The notes below the pieces were generated by a model. The model was not told the origin of the DNA, ran no database searches, and saw only the letters and a program-made list of their open reading frames with translations. A program made the translations under genes and the position numbers. DNA of 64,000 nucleotides. Source: Brevundimonas subvibrioides. GTDB lineage: Bacteria; Pseudomonadota; Alphaproteobacteria; Caulobacterales; Caulobacteraceae. The DNA is taken from positions 23,425-87,424 of the forward strand of contig NZ_NCEQ01000012.1 of assembly GCF_002280785.1 (NCBI RefSeq), written 5' to 3'. Positions 51,684 through 60,265 of this stretch are shown here, one piece after another. Each line of letters starts with the position of its first letter. Within the stretch, counting starts at the first letter, position 1.

Positions 51684-52772
51684 CTAATCCGGGTCGCGGA
51701 ACTTGTTCAGCGGTTTGCCGGGCGGCCCTATCTGCCGGCGAGGGCGCTTGAGCAGCTCCGCGCTCGGAGACTCGTCCGAGGCTGCAGGGTCTGTTGGTGA
51801 GATAGTGGTCTTCGATCCCAGCTCTGACACCCAGTCGCCCTGCTTTGTAGGCTTCGGGGGCAAAGTCAGGCTGACTACTTCCAAGACCGTGAAGCGCGGG
51901 GCTCCAGCCGCTTTACCAGAGTCGTCCAAGGACACCCTCTGTTCCATCTGAACCTTGAGTGACGTGTTCGGAGGAACGTCGATTTCGTTATGCTGGAATG
52001 CCTGGACGAAATCCGGCGGCATGGTCACGTCAATCGCCTTCCCGCCCCACAGGACCGACCACCGCGCATTACCCTCATACTGCGGAGATTTTATTCGAAG
52101 ATGTCCCGCGATGGTCGAAACATCATCCTTTGACAGATCGAGGGCGACGGGATCAGCGGCTAGAACCAGCCCGGCCTCAGCTTTGTCGATCGTGTCGACA
52201 ATGGTCGCGCCCTCGACAAACTGAAGGGTCTCGTAACCCGGTTTCTGAAGCGGAGCGACGACGCGCCGCGCGCGCTCCATGACCAGCGGATCGGACGCGA
52301 GCATGTAGACGTGATGATTGACGGTTATCGTGTTCTTGTCGCCGTCGACGAGCGTGGTCATCCCGTTTTCAGTGGAGACCGTCAGCTTTGTCCCTTCTGT
52401 CTTCGGTCGATTGCCGAGGAAGGCAAGGAACTTGAATAGACCCCAAGCCGTGCCTCCGGTTCCTCCGATGATGCCGATCCACTCGGCGATCTCCTTCGCG
52501 GTCGCCACCTGCTCTTGAGCAAAGAACCCCTTGGCCTGCTCCAGCACGCTTTGGACGAGGCTTAAGTCGATCTGGAAACAACGCTGTTCGACGTCGGCGT
52601 TAACGAGGACCCGTATATCGGCCTGGTCGCCGTTGAACTTGCGGTTGGCGATTTGGATGATGTCAGCCAGCGCCAGCAGCGCGGGGGCCAAGTCCTGAAC
52701 ATCCATAAAGTGGTCGGCTAGAGCCGGCCCGTCATAGCGGATGGTGGTGGTCACGTGCGGGCGCATGGTCAT
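51684..52772 (-). CDS. Unknown protein with one central hydrophobic segment (362 aa)
   Basis: A 362-residue protein. The N-terminal 60 residues are compact (IRYDGPALADHFMDVQDLAP, NRKFNGDQADIRVLVNADVE). A glycine-rich hydrophobic segment at about 98-116 (WIGIIGGTGGTAWGLFKFL) may span the membrane. The C-terminal 200 residues are beta-like, ending in a basic tail (LKRPRRQIGPPGKPLNKF). No domain was recognised. A gene with a membrane segment in a defence island could be an effector, but that is only a guess from the position. Confidence 0.6.
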   Translation of the reverse strand: MTMRPHVTTTIRYDGPALADHFMDVQDLAPALLALADIIQIANRKFNGDQADIRVLVNADVEQRCFQIDLSLVQSVLEQAKGFFAQEQVATAKEIAEWIGIIGGTGGTAWGLFKFLAFLGNRPKTEGTKLTVSTENGMTTLVDGDKNTITVNHHVYMLASDPLVMERARRVVAPLQKPGYETLQFVEGATIVDTIDKAEAGLVLAADPVALDLSKDDVSTIAGHLRIKSPQYEGNARWSVLWGGKAIDVTMPPDFVQAFQHNEIDVPPNTSLKVQMEQRVSLDDSGKAAGAPRFTVLEVVSLTLPPKPTKQGDWVSELGSKTTISPTDPAASDESPSAELLKRPRRQIGPPGKPLNKFRDPD

Positions 52773-52946
52773 GATTTACCCTGAGCGACACGGCTTTGAT
52801 ACGGCGTTTACATTGTCGGGCAGGGCCCCTTCAACGCTTCCCTCAGCCGATCGGTGCCCGCTTTGAGTCGAGCGCGGACCTTGGTCCTGGATCGTCCACT
52901 CCGACGGTGCGAGGCCGGAGAAGTGGGCCCAATACCCCACCGCCTG

Positions 52947-54125
52947 TTACCTCGGGGCGAAGGCCCTCGACACTGTCTCGGCCACCTCCCGGACGCTACT
53001 GTCCTGGACGTGAGCGTATCGATCGGTGGTCCGAACGTCCGCATGGCCGAGGGCCCTGCCGACCATGTAAAGCGATGCGCCGGAGTTGATCGCAGCGGAC
53101 GCAAACGAGTGCCGCAGGTCGTGGATGCGGACGTCCAAGAGCTTCGCTCTGGCGCGCACACGATCCCACACGTTGTTCAGGTCAGCTCTGCATTTCGACG
53201 GTGTCCGGTTGCTGGGGAACACCCATTCGATCGATGTCACAGGAGATTTCGCACGCAGGTCCAGGAGGATCGCGGCAGCCTCATCGGAGATCGGTCGACG
53301 AAGGGAAGTTCGCACCCGGTTCGCGCCTTTCAGATGCTCTTCCGGAACGATCCAGAGCGGTGCCGGCCCGACAAGGTCGAACTGGCTCCAGGTGGCCTTC
53401 AGAACCTCGCTACGGCGTGCTCCAGTGAGAAGGAGCAGCATCAGGGCGGCAGCGCCTCCGCGGTCCTCCTCGACGCTCAGGGCTGCCCTCAGGCGGTCCA
53501 CCTCGTCCACGGTGAGGAAGCGCTCCTTTCGGTTCTCCGGATACCGCTCGACGCGCTTGCAGGGGTTGTCCGGCCGCAGATCCCACGCCACCGCCAAGGA
53601 CATCATCTTTGACAGCAGAGCGAGAGAACGGTTCGCCGCCCCCTTGCGCTCGGCCATCTTCGCCATGAAGCCGTGCAGGTCCTTCAAGGTGACCCGCTCG
53701 ACGCGCATCTCACCGAAGAATGGCCCCAGGTGCAGACGCCATAGAATCTTGTCGCCCTGAACCGAGCGCGCCTTCTTCCGGACCTCCGCATGCTTGGTCA
53801 GGTAGTCCTCGAACAGGTGCTGCATGGTCACCACCTCACGTTCATCGCGCCGCTCCTGCGATGGATCTCCTCCGTTCTGAACATCGACCAGCTTGGATCG
53901 TGCGAGGTTCCGGGCGAAGTCGGTCTTGGTGATGTTCGTCCGTCCCAGCGTCAGCGTGCGCTGCTTGCCGTCCCGGTTCCGGTAGAACAGCCCATAGGAC
54001 TTGATGCCGCTGGGGAAGACGCGGACGTGGAAGCCAGGGAGGAGGGTGTCGAACGCCTTGTAGTCCTGGTCGGTGGGCTTGAGTTCCGCGACCGACCTTT
54101 CCGTCAGCTTGAAGTTGGTCGTCAT
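52947..54125 (-). CDS. int: Tyrosine site-specific integrase (P4-type)
   Basis: A 392-residue integrase. It has an N-terminal DUF4102-like arm-binding domain (DTLLPGFHVRVFPSGIKSYG, LTLGRTNITKTDFARNLAR), a SAM-like core domain, and the catalytic domain with TGARRSEVL (Arg), HDLRHSFAS (H-x-x-R), LGHADVRTTDRYAHV (His, then Tyr). It should recombine the 50-bp core at tRNA-Arg. ATG 54125 starts the conserved region. The frame is open to 54173. The gene faces away from attR, and the arm repeat (54139-54158) sits just upstream of its start, so integrase binding there could also repress the gene. Confidence 0.95.
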   Translation of the reverse strand: MTTNFKLTERSVAELKPTDQDYKAFDTLLPGFHVRVFPSGIKSYGLFYRNRDGKQRTLTLGRTNITKTDFARNLARSKLVDVQNGGDPSQERRDEREVVTMQHLFEDYLTKHAEVRKKARSVQGDKILWRLHLGPFFGEMRVERVTLKDLHGFMAKMAERKGAANRSLALLSKMMSLAVAWDLRPDNPCKRVERYPENRKERFLTVDEVDRLRAALSVEEDRGGAAALMLLLLTGARRSEVLKATWSQFDLVGPAPLWIVPEEHLKGANRVRTSLRRPISDEAAAILLDLRAKSPVTSIEWVFPSNRTPSKCRADLNNVWDRVRARAKLLDVRIHDLRHSFASAAINSGASLYMVGRALGHADVRTTDRYAHVQDSSVREVAETVSRAFAPR

Positions 54126-54138
54126 GTCGGGCCCCTCC

Positions 54139-54158
54139 ACGGAAGCACCACGGAAGCA
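54139..54158 (+). repeat. Island right-end arm-type repeat
   Basis: ACGGAAGCACCACGGAAGCA, identical to 38047-38066 and in the same orientation. It lies 14 bp upstream of the integrase start codon. Its place inside each island end and its doubled 9-bp word fit an integrase arm-binding site. Confidence 0.7.
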
Positions 54159-54287
54159 GAGGGGCGGGATCACCCATGCAAAAGCGTGATCTCTGTCGTA
54201 GCAGGTCGGGCCAGATTGTCATTATCAATCAGTAGGATAGTGAGCTCACGAGTGGAGCGTCGTAGTCGCGTGAACTGCTCGAGGTGG

Positions 54288-54337
54288 GACTACGAATCTG
54301 AGGGTCGGACGTTCGAATCGTTCCGGGCGCGCCATTT
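54288..54337 (+). repeat. attR: right copy of 50-bp direct repeat
   Basis: Identical over 50 bp to 37935-37984. It carries only the anticodon-to-CCA part of tRNA-Arg, so it is not a second tRNA. The stop codon and the last 15 or so codons of the serine recombinase gene on the minus strand lie within it. Confidence 0.95.
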
Positions 54338-55990
54338 CGGTTCAAAGGCACGAACGCCTAGCACCGCCGCCTCTACGCCAGAGGCGGCGGTTAGCGTTCG
54401 GAGCAGCTCGCTCCGCAGTCCACGAATGCGGACCTCTTTCCGGTTCACGACTTCCACCCGCTGCGCGACTGCCCTGACCTGATCGCGGGCGAACGTGCCG
54501 TCGCCGTTACGCAGCTTCTTACGCAGCGCGGCCGCGAAGGCGCGCAGGCTCTCTGGCGTGATCGCCGGGCCGACCTTCACGATATGGGCCACGGCGCGCT
54601 CCGCATCGCCCTTGGCTTGGTCGCGCGTTGCCGTCAGCTCGGCGATACGATCCTTGAGCGACGAATCGTTCACGTCGATGACGCCGTTTTCGATCGCGTC
54701 GTAGAGCCGCTTGAGCTTGGCTTCCGCCTCGGTCGCACGCCGCTCAAGATCGGCGACATGCTCGCGGCGCTGGTTCACCCATTCGTCGCGGCGTTCGAGG
54801 ATCTGATCCATCAGACCTTCGAGCCGCGCCGGGTCGAGCAGCCGCGCTTCAAGATGATCGACCACGGCCTCATTGAGCCGGTCCATCGGCACGGTGATGC
54901 CGGGGCAGCCGGTCGCACCTTGCCGCGCCTTGGTCGAGCAAGTGTAGTAACGATATTCCCGGCCCATGCTGCTGGTGCCCGTGCGCAGCGTCATCGCGCC
55001 GCCGCAGCACGCGCAGAAGCAGATGCCGGTGAGCAGCGTCGGGCCGCCCACCGCCATCGGCGGCATCATCTTCGGACTGCGCGCCTTGAGCGAGCGCTGG
55101 ACCGCCTCGAACTCCGCTTCGGTGACGATCGCCGGCACCTCCATGACGGCGTGCTCGCTCTCGGGCTTCGGTGTCTTGGTCTTGTGGTCGCGGGTGTTGA
55201 AGCGGTGCTGGCCGATATAGGTCGTGCGGGTGAGCACTTGATGGACCGCGCCCAAGCCCCAACGCCCGCCATCACGGGTGCGGATGTTGTTCTCGTTGAG
55301 CCAAGTGGCGATCGACTTGAGGCCCATCGGCCCGCTGTTATCGACGCCGTTCAGCGCCATGCGGTAGATGCGCCGCACGGTCTCGGCCTGGATCGGGTCG
55401 ATTTCGAGCTTCTTCTTGATCTTCGCGCCGCGTTCCCCGGCCGCGACCACGCGATAGCCGATCGGCGCCCGCGCCCCGTTCCAGAAGCCCTGACGCGCGT
55501 TCTCCTTCATCGCCCGCAGCGTGTGCTTGCCGTTCTCCTTCGACTGATACTCGTCGAATAGCGTCATGATCTGACGCATCATCACGCTCATCGGATCATC
55601 GCCCAAGTCTTGCGTGATCGAGACGAGCTTCACCCCGTTCTTCGCCAGCTTGCGGACGTAGAACTCGAATTGGAACTGGTCGCGGAAGAACCGTGAGAAG
55701 CTGTGGACGACAATGACGGTAAACGTCGGCGGCTTGACCATCGCCGCGTCGATCATCGCCTGAAACGAGGGCCGGCGATCATCGGTCGCGGTGTTGCCCG
55801 GCTCGACGAACTCGGCCGCGACCTCCCAACCGCGCGACAGGCAATAGCCTTCGATCTGGCGGCGCTGATCGGGAATGGACAGGTCGCTTTCGGCCTGGCG
55901 GCCGGTCGAAACGCGCAGGTAGAGCGCGGCGCGGGCGGTCGCTGCGACCGGCGCCTCATCCTCATTTCGTCGCAGGGCGGCGCTGGTCAT
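54290..55990 (-). CDS. Large serine recombinase
   Basis: A 566-residue large serine recombinase. The catalytic domain has the nucleophile Ser28 in ALYLRVSTGRQ, then HSFSRFFRD and MRQIMTLFDEYQSKEN. A Recombinase domain follows (GYRVV, LNENNIRTRDGGRW, TYIGQHRFN), then a zinc ribbon (CFCACCGGAMTLRTG, YYTCSTKA, GCPG) and a coiled coil (residues about 410-480). The last residues WRARNDSNVRPSDS are the antisense reading of the tRNA-Arg 3' end. That ending is an accident of position rather than a domain. The gene may integrate this element or be cargo. It points toward the att repeat. Confidence 0.92.
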   Translation of the reverse strand: MTSAALRRNEDEAPVAATARAALYLRVSTGRQAESDLSIPDQRRQIEGYCLSRGWEVAAEFVEPGNTATDDRRPSFQAMIDAAMVKPPTFTVIVVHSFSRFFRDQFQFEFYVRKLAKNGVKLVSITQDLGDDPMSVMMRQIMTLFDEYQSKENGKHTLRAMKENARQGFWNGARAPIGYRVVAAGERGAKIKKKLEIDPIQAETVRRIYRMALNGVDNSGPMGLKSIATWLNENNIRTRDGGRWGLGAVHQVLTRTTYIGQHRFNTRDHKTKTPKPESEHAVMEVPAIVTEAEFEAVQRSLKARSPKMMPPMAVGGPTLLTGICFCACCGGAMTLRTGTSSMGREYRYYTCSTKARQGATGCPGITVPMDRLNEAVVDHLEARLLDPARLEGLMDQILERRDEWVNQRREHVADLERRATEAEAKLKRLYDAIENGVIDVNDSSLKDRIAELTATRDQAKGDAERAVAHIVKVGPAITPESLRAFAAALRKKLRNGDGTFARDQVRAVAQRVEVVNRKEVRIRGLRSELLRTLTAASGVEAAVLGVRAFEPKWRARNDSNVRPSDS

Positions 55991-56008
55991 GACGGTATGC
56001 TCCCTACT

Positions 56009-56254
56009 TCACGGCAACGGCCCGAACAGCTTGTCCAGCTCTTGCCGCATGTGGCCTTCGATCGCGCGCAACTCGGCGTCACCAATCGGAACGTGCTCCG
56101 GCCAGTCGTCGGTGACGACGATCGGCCCATCATCCTTGCGCGATCGGCGCGAGGACCGACGCGGCGCGGCAGCGTTGGTGTAATCGAACAGGTCGTCAGA
56201 GCATTCAGCCCAACGACGAGGCGCGCGGCGACGGAGCTTGCGAGGAAGGGCCAT
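56009..56254 (-). CDS. Hypothetical small basic protein upstream of the recombinase
   Basis: An 81-residue frame from ATG 56254 (a longer start at 56275 is possible). It has an arginine-rich N-terminus (PRKLRRRAPRRW) and an acidic C-terminus (AELRAIEGHMRQELDKL). Its stop is 18 bp before the recombinase start, so they are likely co-transcribed. It might aid recombination or regulate it, but no family was recognised. Confidence 0.5.
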   Translation of the reverse strand: MALPRKLRRRAPRRWAECSDDLFDYTNAAAPRRSSRRSRKDDGPIVVTDDWPEHVPIGDAELRAIEGHMRQELDKLFGPLP

Positions 56255-56336
56255 CCCGCCACGCTGCGCTGGCATCGCGCTTTACGCAAAGGCCGCGTGG
56301 CGGCGTAGCGCAGATAGGGGCGCGCGGCGGCGGGCG

Positions 56337-56759
56337 TCATGTTTGGCCCCACGGATCGACGACCGTGATTCCGCAATCGGCAAAGTCGCGGACGTTGCGG
56401 GTCGCCAGCCGCGCGCCCCGCGAGCGCACGATGGCCGCGATTTGCGCGTCGATTTGACTGATCGGCTTGCCGTCATGTTTCCGACCGGCGGCGATCTCGG
56501 GATAGACAACCGCCGCGTCGGTATCGAACGGCAGGACACGCCCCGCCAGATCGACATCGAACATCGGACGGGCGGCGGCCAGCAGATCATCGCGGCGACG
56601 TCCCGCCGGAAGCAGCGCGAGTCCGTAGAAGATTTCCGCCTGGGTCAGCGTCGTCGTGAACACGCCCGCCATCGGCTGCTCGGCGACCCACGCCATAACC
56701 CTCGGGTCAGGCTCGCGCCGCATCAGCTCGGAAATGACGTTGGTGTCGAGGACGATCAT
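56337..56759 (-). CDS. vapC: VapC/FitB-type PIN-domain toxin
   Basis: A 140-residue PIN ribonuclease. Acidic residues fall where expected: D5 in MIVLDTNVISELMR, the Glu of TLTQAEIFYGL, and the Asp in SQIDAQIAAI and ATRNVRDF. The end is the family-like ITVVDPW. It probably cleaves tRNA or mRNA and is held by the antitoxin just upstream (ATGA overlap of 4 bases). It may stabilise the second element. Confidence 0.9.
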   Translation of the reverse strand: MIVLDTNVISELMRREPDPRVMAWVAEQPMAGVFTTTLTQAEIFYGLALLPAGRRRDDLLAAARPMFDVDLAGRVLPFDTDAAVVYPEIAAGRKHDGKPISQIDAQIAAIVRSRGARLATRNVRDFADCGITVVDPWGQT

Positions 56760-57001
56760 TCGCCGAAGTCCACCGGCCGGATCGCCTCACGGGACAGGTC
56801 AGGCAGATCGACACCGCCCAACGCGCCGAAGCGTTCATTGATCGCTTGGCCCAAGTTACGAGGACGAGGGATTTCGGTCGATAGCGCCGAGCGGAGAATG
56901 TCGCGCGCTTCATCTTCCATCGAGCGGCCGTGCATTGCTGCCCGCAGCCGCAACCGATTCTTGATGGCGTCGTCGATGTTTCGGATCGTCATGACGGCCA
57001 T
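56756..57001 (-). CDS. vapB: FitA-type RHH antitoxin
   Basis: An 81-residue antitoxin. The N-terminal ribbon-helix-helix (VMTIRNIDDAIKNRLRLRAA, GRSMEDEARDIL) binds DNA, and the acidic C-terminal tail (REAIRPVDFGE) should block the PIN toxin. ATG 57001 is chosen because GGAGG lies 5 bases upstream of it. ATG 57013, the base of the GGAGG itself, is too early. It overlaps vapC by 4 bases. Confidence 0.88.
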   Translation of the reverse strand: MAVMTIRNIDDAIKNRLRLRAAMHGRSMEDEARDILRSALSTEIPRPRNLGQAINERFGALGGVDLPDLSREAIRPVDFGE

Positions 57002-57717
57002 GCGCGCCTCCATAAGTCAATGACTGCATATTAGTCGATGAGGCCGAAAAATGCAAGGGAGGGGTTAGCGCCTCCCTGCGGGACCGCCGCTCTATCTCCG
57101 CTGCGCTCCGACCGAGCCCCGTGCCGGGTCTCGTCCCTTCCGGGTGACGATCAGCATGGCGGGGCGGCGCTGGCGCGCCGTCGAAATGAGCGGGAGGGGT
57201 TTTGGACGCGCTCTTTCCCGCTTCGCGCTCTTGAGGGCGCGGCGTTTTCGTGCTGACCCGCTGGCGCTCTCGCCTCTCTCCTTGTCGGACGGGCGGCGGT
57301 CTCGCGCTCGCTTCGATCCGCGGCGCTGCGCCTTTGGCGCAACGGCCTTGCCGTGCGCTCGGCTCGCCGCCACGCCGCCCGCCTGCGTCGCGCCGTGCGA
57401 GGGCGCCATTTTTCGTCGCGGCGCCGCTGGCGCATTGAATCGGTGAACCCGCCAACGCGGGTTCGCTGTCCCCTGAGCTGCGGAGATCGGGCCAGGGCTG
57501 CGCCGGCCCGATCGCGTTGTTTGTAGCTCTCCCCGTCGGTGGGGTGGGCGACGCTCCCCTTTAGGCCCGCCGCGCCGGGCCGCAACGCGCGCAGGCGCGC
57601 TTACCTTCTCTGCGTTCCGGCCCTGCGGGTGCTGCCCGGCTCCGCCGGCGGGCCTGCCGGTCCGCTTCTTCGCCGCCCACCCCATTCCGGGGTGAGTGCG
57701 GTTTTAGGAGAAGTGTG
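57002..57717. other. Palindrome-rich non-coding region upstream of the ParB-like gene
   Basis: 716 bp with no gene I can support. It has several short perfect inverted repeats: AACCCGC-CAAC-GCGGGTT at 57446-57463 and GATCGGGCC (57485-57493) with GGCCCGATC (57505-57513). Long minus-strand frames here are arginine-rich and not credible. TAGGAG at 57705-57710 is the ribosome-binding site for the ParB-like gene. The region may hold a partition, replication or transfer site. Confidence 0.5.
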
Positions 57718-59760
57718 ATGAACGCTGTTACCCAAACCGTAGCCGCCGAGCCTGTGTCGGGCGTCGAGATTTTCGTGCCGCTCGCCAAGCTCAAGAAGTC
57801 CCCGCGCAATGCCCGCAAGGTGCCGCATGGGGAAGTCGCTATCGAGGCGCTGGCCGCTTCGATCCAGCACAAGGGGCTGATCCAGAACCTCGTAATCGAG
57901 CCGGAAACGAAGGACGACAAGCCGACCGGCTACTACCTCGTCACCGCTGGCGAGGGCCGCAGGCTGGCGATGTTGCTGCGCGCCAAGCGCAAGCAGATCA
58001 AGAAGTCCGAGCCGGTGCGCTGTCGGCTCGATACCGCCAACGACCCGTCCGAAATCAGCTTGGACGAGAACGTGACCCGGACCCCGATGCACCCCGCCGA
58101 CCAGTTCGAGCGGTTCCGCGAGCTTGCGGACGGCAAGGGCTATGGCGCGGAGGAAATCGGCGCGCGGTTCGGCGTTTCGGCTGGCGTGGTGAAGCAGCGG
58201 CTTCGCTTGGGCGCGGTCAGCCCGAAGCTGTTGCAGGTCTATCGGGAGGACGGCCTTACGCTGGACCAGCTTATGGCCTTCGCCATCACCGAGGACCACG
58301 ACCGGCAGGAGCAGGTGTTCGCCAACCTGCATCATAACCGCGAGCCGTGGATCATCCGGCGTGACATGACCGCTGCCAACGTCCCGGCGACCGACCGGCG
58401 CGCGGTGTTCGTCGGGGCCGATGCCTATGTCGAGGCGGGCGGCAACATCATCCGCGACCTGTTCAGCGAGGACCGTGGCGGGTTCTTCGAGGATGCGGGC
58501 TTGCTCGACTTGCTCGCCGCCGAGAAGCTGCGGGAGGTTGCGGAGCAGGTTCAGGCGGAGGGCTGGAAATGGACCGAAGCGTATATCGACTATCCCCACG
58601 CCCACGGGATGCGGCGTTTCTATCCGCAGCCCATCGCTCTGTCCGACGAGGACGAGGCGCGGCTGGAGTCGCTGTCCACCGAGCATGACGAGCTTGCCGA
58701 AGGCTATTCGTCCTATGACGAAATGCCGGAGGACGTGGCGGAGAAGCTGGAGGCGGTGTCCGACAAGATCGACGCCATTTCTGCCAAGCGTTCGGCGTTC
58801 GCGCCCACCGTTATCGCCAACGGGGGTGCGTTCGTGATCCTCAATCACGATGGCACCGTGAGGATCGAGCGTGGCTTCGTTCGGGCCGAGGACGAGGCGC
58901 TGGCCGACCCGCAGCCGGAGCCGGAGGCCGATGGCGACCCGACCGAGCCGCCGAGCGGCGAGGACGAGCAGCCGGAGGACGGTGAGGACGAACAGGAAAT
59001 CGACGAGGAGGACGAGGAACCGGGCAAGCCCATTTCCGACAGCCTCACCCGCGACCTGTCCGCCTACCGGACGCTGGCGCTTCGCGTCGCGCTTGCCGAG
59101 CAGCCCGCAACGGCGTTGATCGCGCTGACCCACACGCTGACCGCGCAACTGTTCTACAGCTACGCGGAGGCCGGATGCCTTGAAGTCCGCCCGACCGTGA
59201 CCCCCTTGGGGAGCCACGCGGACGGGATCGAGGACACGCCCTTGGCGGCGCGGGCGAGCGAGCAGCACGAGGCATGGGCCGAGCGGATGCCGCGTGACGT
59301 GGCGGACCTGTGGGGTTTCATCGTCGGGCTGGACGACGGGAAGCGGCTGGCGCTGCTCGCGCATTGCGCCGCCCGCACCGTCAATGCGCTGCGGTTGCCG
59401 TGGGACCGCAAGCCCCGGTCGTTGCAGACCGCCGACCGGCTGGCGAGTGCCTTGGCGCTGGACGTGGCGAAGGACTGGACGCCCACGGTGGACAGCTACC
59501 TTGGCCGCGTCACCAAGGCGCATATCGTTGAGGCCGTGAGCGAAGGGGTTTCCGAGGATGCCGCTCGCCGCATCGCCGACATGAAGAAGCCGGACATGGC
59601 GCAGGCCGCCGAGCAGCTTCTGGCGGGAACGGGATGGCTCCCCACCGCGCTGCGGACCCCGCAGCCGGAGGCCGAGCAGTCCGCGCCGGTCGAGGGAGCG
59701 GAGGCGGAGAGCGTGGCGGAGGTGAACGAGGAAGCGCCTTACGCCGTCGCCGCCGAGTAG
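57718..59760 (+). CDS. ParB/Spo0J-like nuclease-domain protein
   Basis: A 680-residue protein. The N-terminal ParB-like domain (residues about 18-115) includes LKKSPRNARK, EALAASIQHKGLIQNLVI, TAGEGRRLAML and LDENVTR-P-HPADQFE. An HTH follows (GAEEIGARFGVSAGVVKQRL). The middle is a helical region of unknown fold, then a very acidic linker at about 400-440 (GEDEQPEDGEDEQEIDEEDE). The long C-terminus is typical of ICE- and plasmid-borne ParB-like proteins. Its role could be partition, nuclease or regulation. ATG 57718 lies after GTG 57715, with the ribosome-binding site 7 bases before it. Confidence 0.88.
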   Translation: MNAVTQTVAAEPVSGVEIFVPLAKLKKSPRNARKVPHGEVAIEALAASIQHKGLIQNLVIEPETKDDKPTGYYLVTAGEGRRLAMLLRAKRKQIKKSEPVRCRLDTANDPSEISLDENVTRTPMHPADQFERFRELADGKGYGAEEIGARFGVSAGVVKQRLRLGAVSPKLLQVYREDGLTLDQLMAFAITEDHDRQEQVFANLHHNREPWIIRRDMTAANVPATDRRAVFVGADAYVEAGGNIIRDLFSEDRGGFFEDAGLLDLLAAEKLREVAEQVQAEGWKWTEAYIDYPHAHGMRRFYPQPIALSDEDEARLESLSTEHDELAEGYSSYDEMPEDVAEKLEAVSDKIDAISAKRSAFAPTVIANGGAFVILNHDGTVRIERGFVRAEDEALADPQPEPEADGDPTEPPSGEDEQPEDGEDEQEIDEEDEEPGKPISDSLTRDLSAYRTLALRVALAEQPATALIALTHTLTAQLFYSYAEAGCLEVRPTVTPLGSHADGIEDTPLAARASEQHEAWAERMPRDVADLWGFIVGLDDGKRLALLAHCAARTVNALRLPWDRKPRSLQTADRLASALALDVAKDWTPTVDSYLGRVTKAHIVEAVSEGVSEDAARRIADMKKPDMAQAAEQLLAGTGWLPTALRTPQPEAEQSAPVEGAEAESVAEVNEEAPYAVAAE

Positions 59761-59767
59761 CAACCTA

Positions 59768-59795
59768 GGCCGGGGCCGCGCGAGCGGTCCCGGCC
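59768..59795 (+). terminator. Terminator of the ParB-like gene
   Basis: GGCCGGGGCCGC-GCGA-GCGGTCCCGGCC, a 12-bp stem with one G:U pair, begins 8 bp after the stop and is followed by TTCCATTCT. It fits a rho-independent terminator for the plus strand. Confidence 0.75.
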
Positions 59796-59814
59796 TTCCA
59801 TTCTGCCGAGCGTC

Positions 59815-59851
59815 AAAAAAAACGCGGCCGCGCCCGATGGGGCGCGGCCGC
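59815..59851 (-). terminator. Reverse-strand hairpin with T-run
   Basis: GCGGCCGCGCCC-GATG-GGGCGCGGCCGC is a perfect 12-bp stem. On the minus strand it is followed by a run of eight T (from A8 at 59815-59822), a strong rho-independent pattern. No minus-strand gene was recognised that would end here. Confidence 0.6.
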
Positions 59852-60265
59852 ACCTGCAACTCCCATCGACGTAGAGCGGGATCTTGGCCGAGCCGCTCGG
59901 TGGAGCGCGGCGTCGTCGCCGGAGTGACCTGATAGACGACTGCTGCGCGTCGGCCCCGACTAGCCGACACCGCAAGCCAGAAGGTTGGGCGCTTGCCGGG
60001 CTAACCCCTGTTGGCGGCTCTCTCAAGCGCAAGGCGGGCCGGGCGCCGGGAATGCGACGATGCGTGGGTCGGCTAGTTGCCCGCTCTCTCGGATTGCCCC
60101 CGCGCCAAGGGCGAGCATCTTGAACGCATCACTCGTTTTGCCGCTTGGTTTGGACGAGTGCGGATTGAACGCCGTGCCCGTCTCGCCCGACCGGCACCGC
60201 AGCCCGCGGCCTCTCAAATGGCTGACTGCCCGAGGACGGCTTTGCCTTTCTCGCCCTCTGCGCAA

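Larger units (their letters stand above)
37935..54337. mobile_element. tRNA-Arg integrative element with a defence locus, 16.4 kb
   Basis: Bounded by the 50-bp att repeats. It holds a tyrosine integrase next to attR, an AlpA-like HTH protein, a regulator, an HUH-type Rep protein, several hypothetical genes, and a six-gene restriction or defence cluster at the attL side. Codon use and base composition look lower in GC than the flanking core genes. Structural or capsid genes and conjugation genes are absent, so it is more like a satellite or mobilisable island than a full prophage or ICE. Confidence 0.88.

Noticed and set aside
51241..51687. Plus-strand frame of 148 codons in the island
   Set aside because: Low-complexity end, no family, overlap with the stop of the gene at 51684, no ribosome-binding site.
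54288..54337. Possible second tRNA-Arg
   Set aside because: Only the sequence from the anticodon arm to the CCA is present. There is no acceptor 5' strand or D arm, so it is an attachment-site copy.
37935..54337. Prophage
   Set aside because: No capsid, portal, terminase or tail gene is present. The element has only integrase, regulators, a Rep-like gene and defence cargo.
57092..57685. Arginine-rich frames upstream of the ParB-like gene
   Set aside because: Composition is that of GC-rich non-coding DNA. Several overlapping frames on both strands look alike and none has a start signal.
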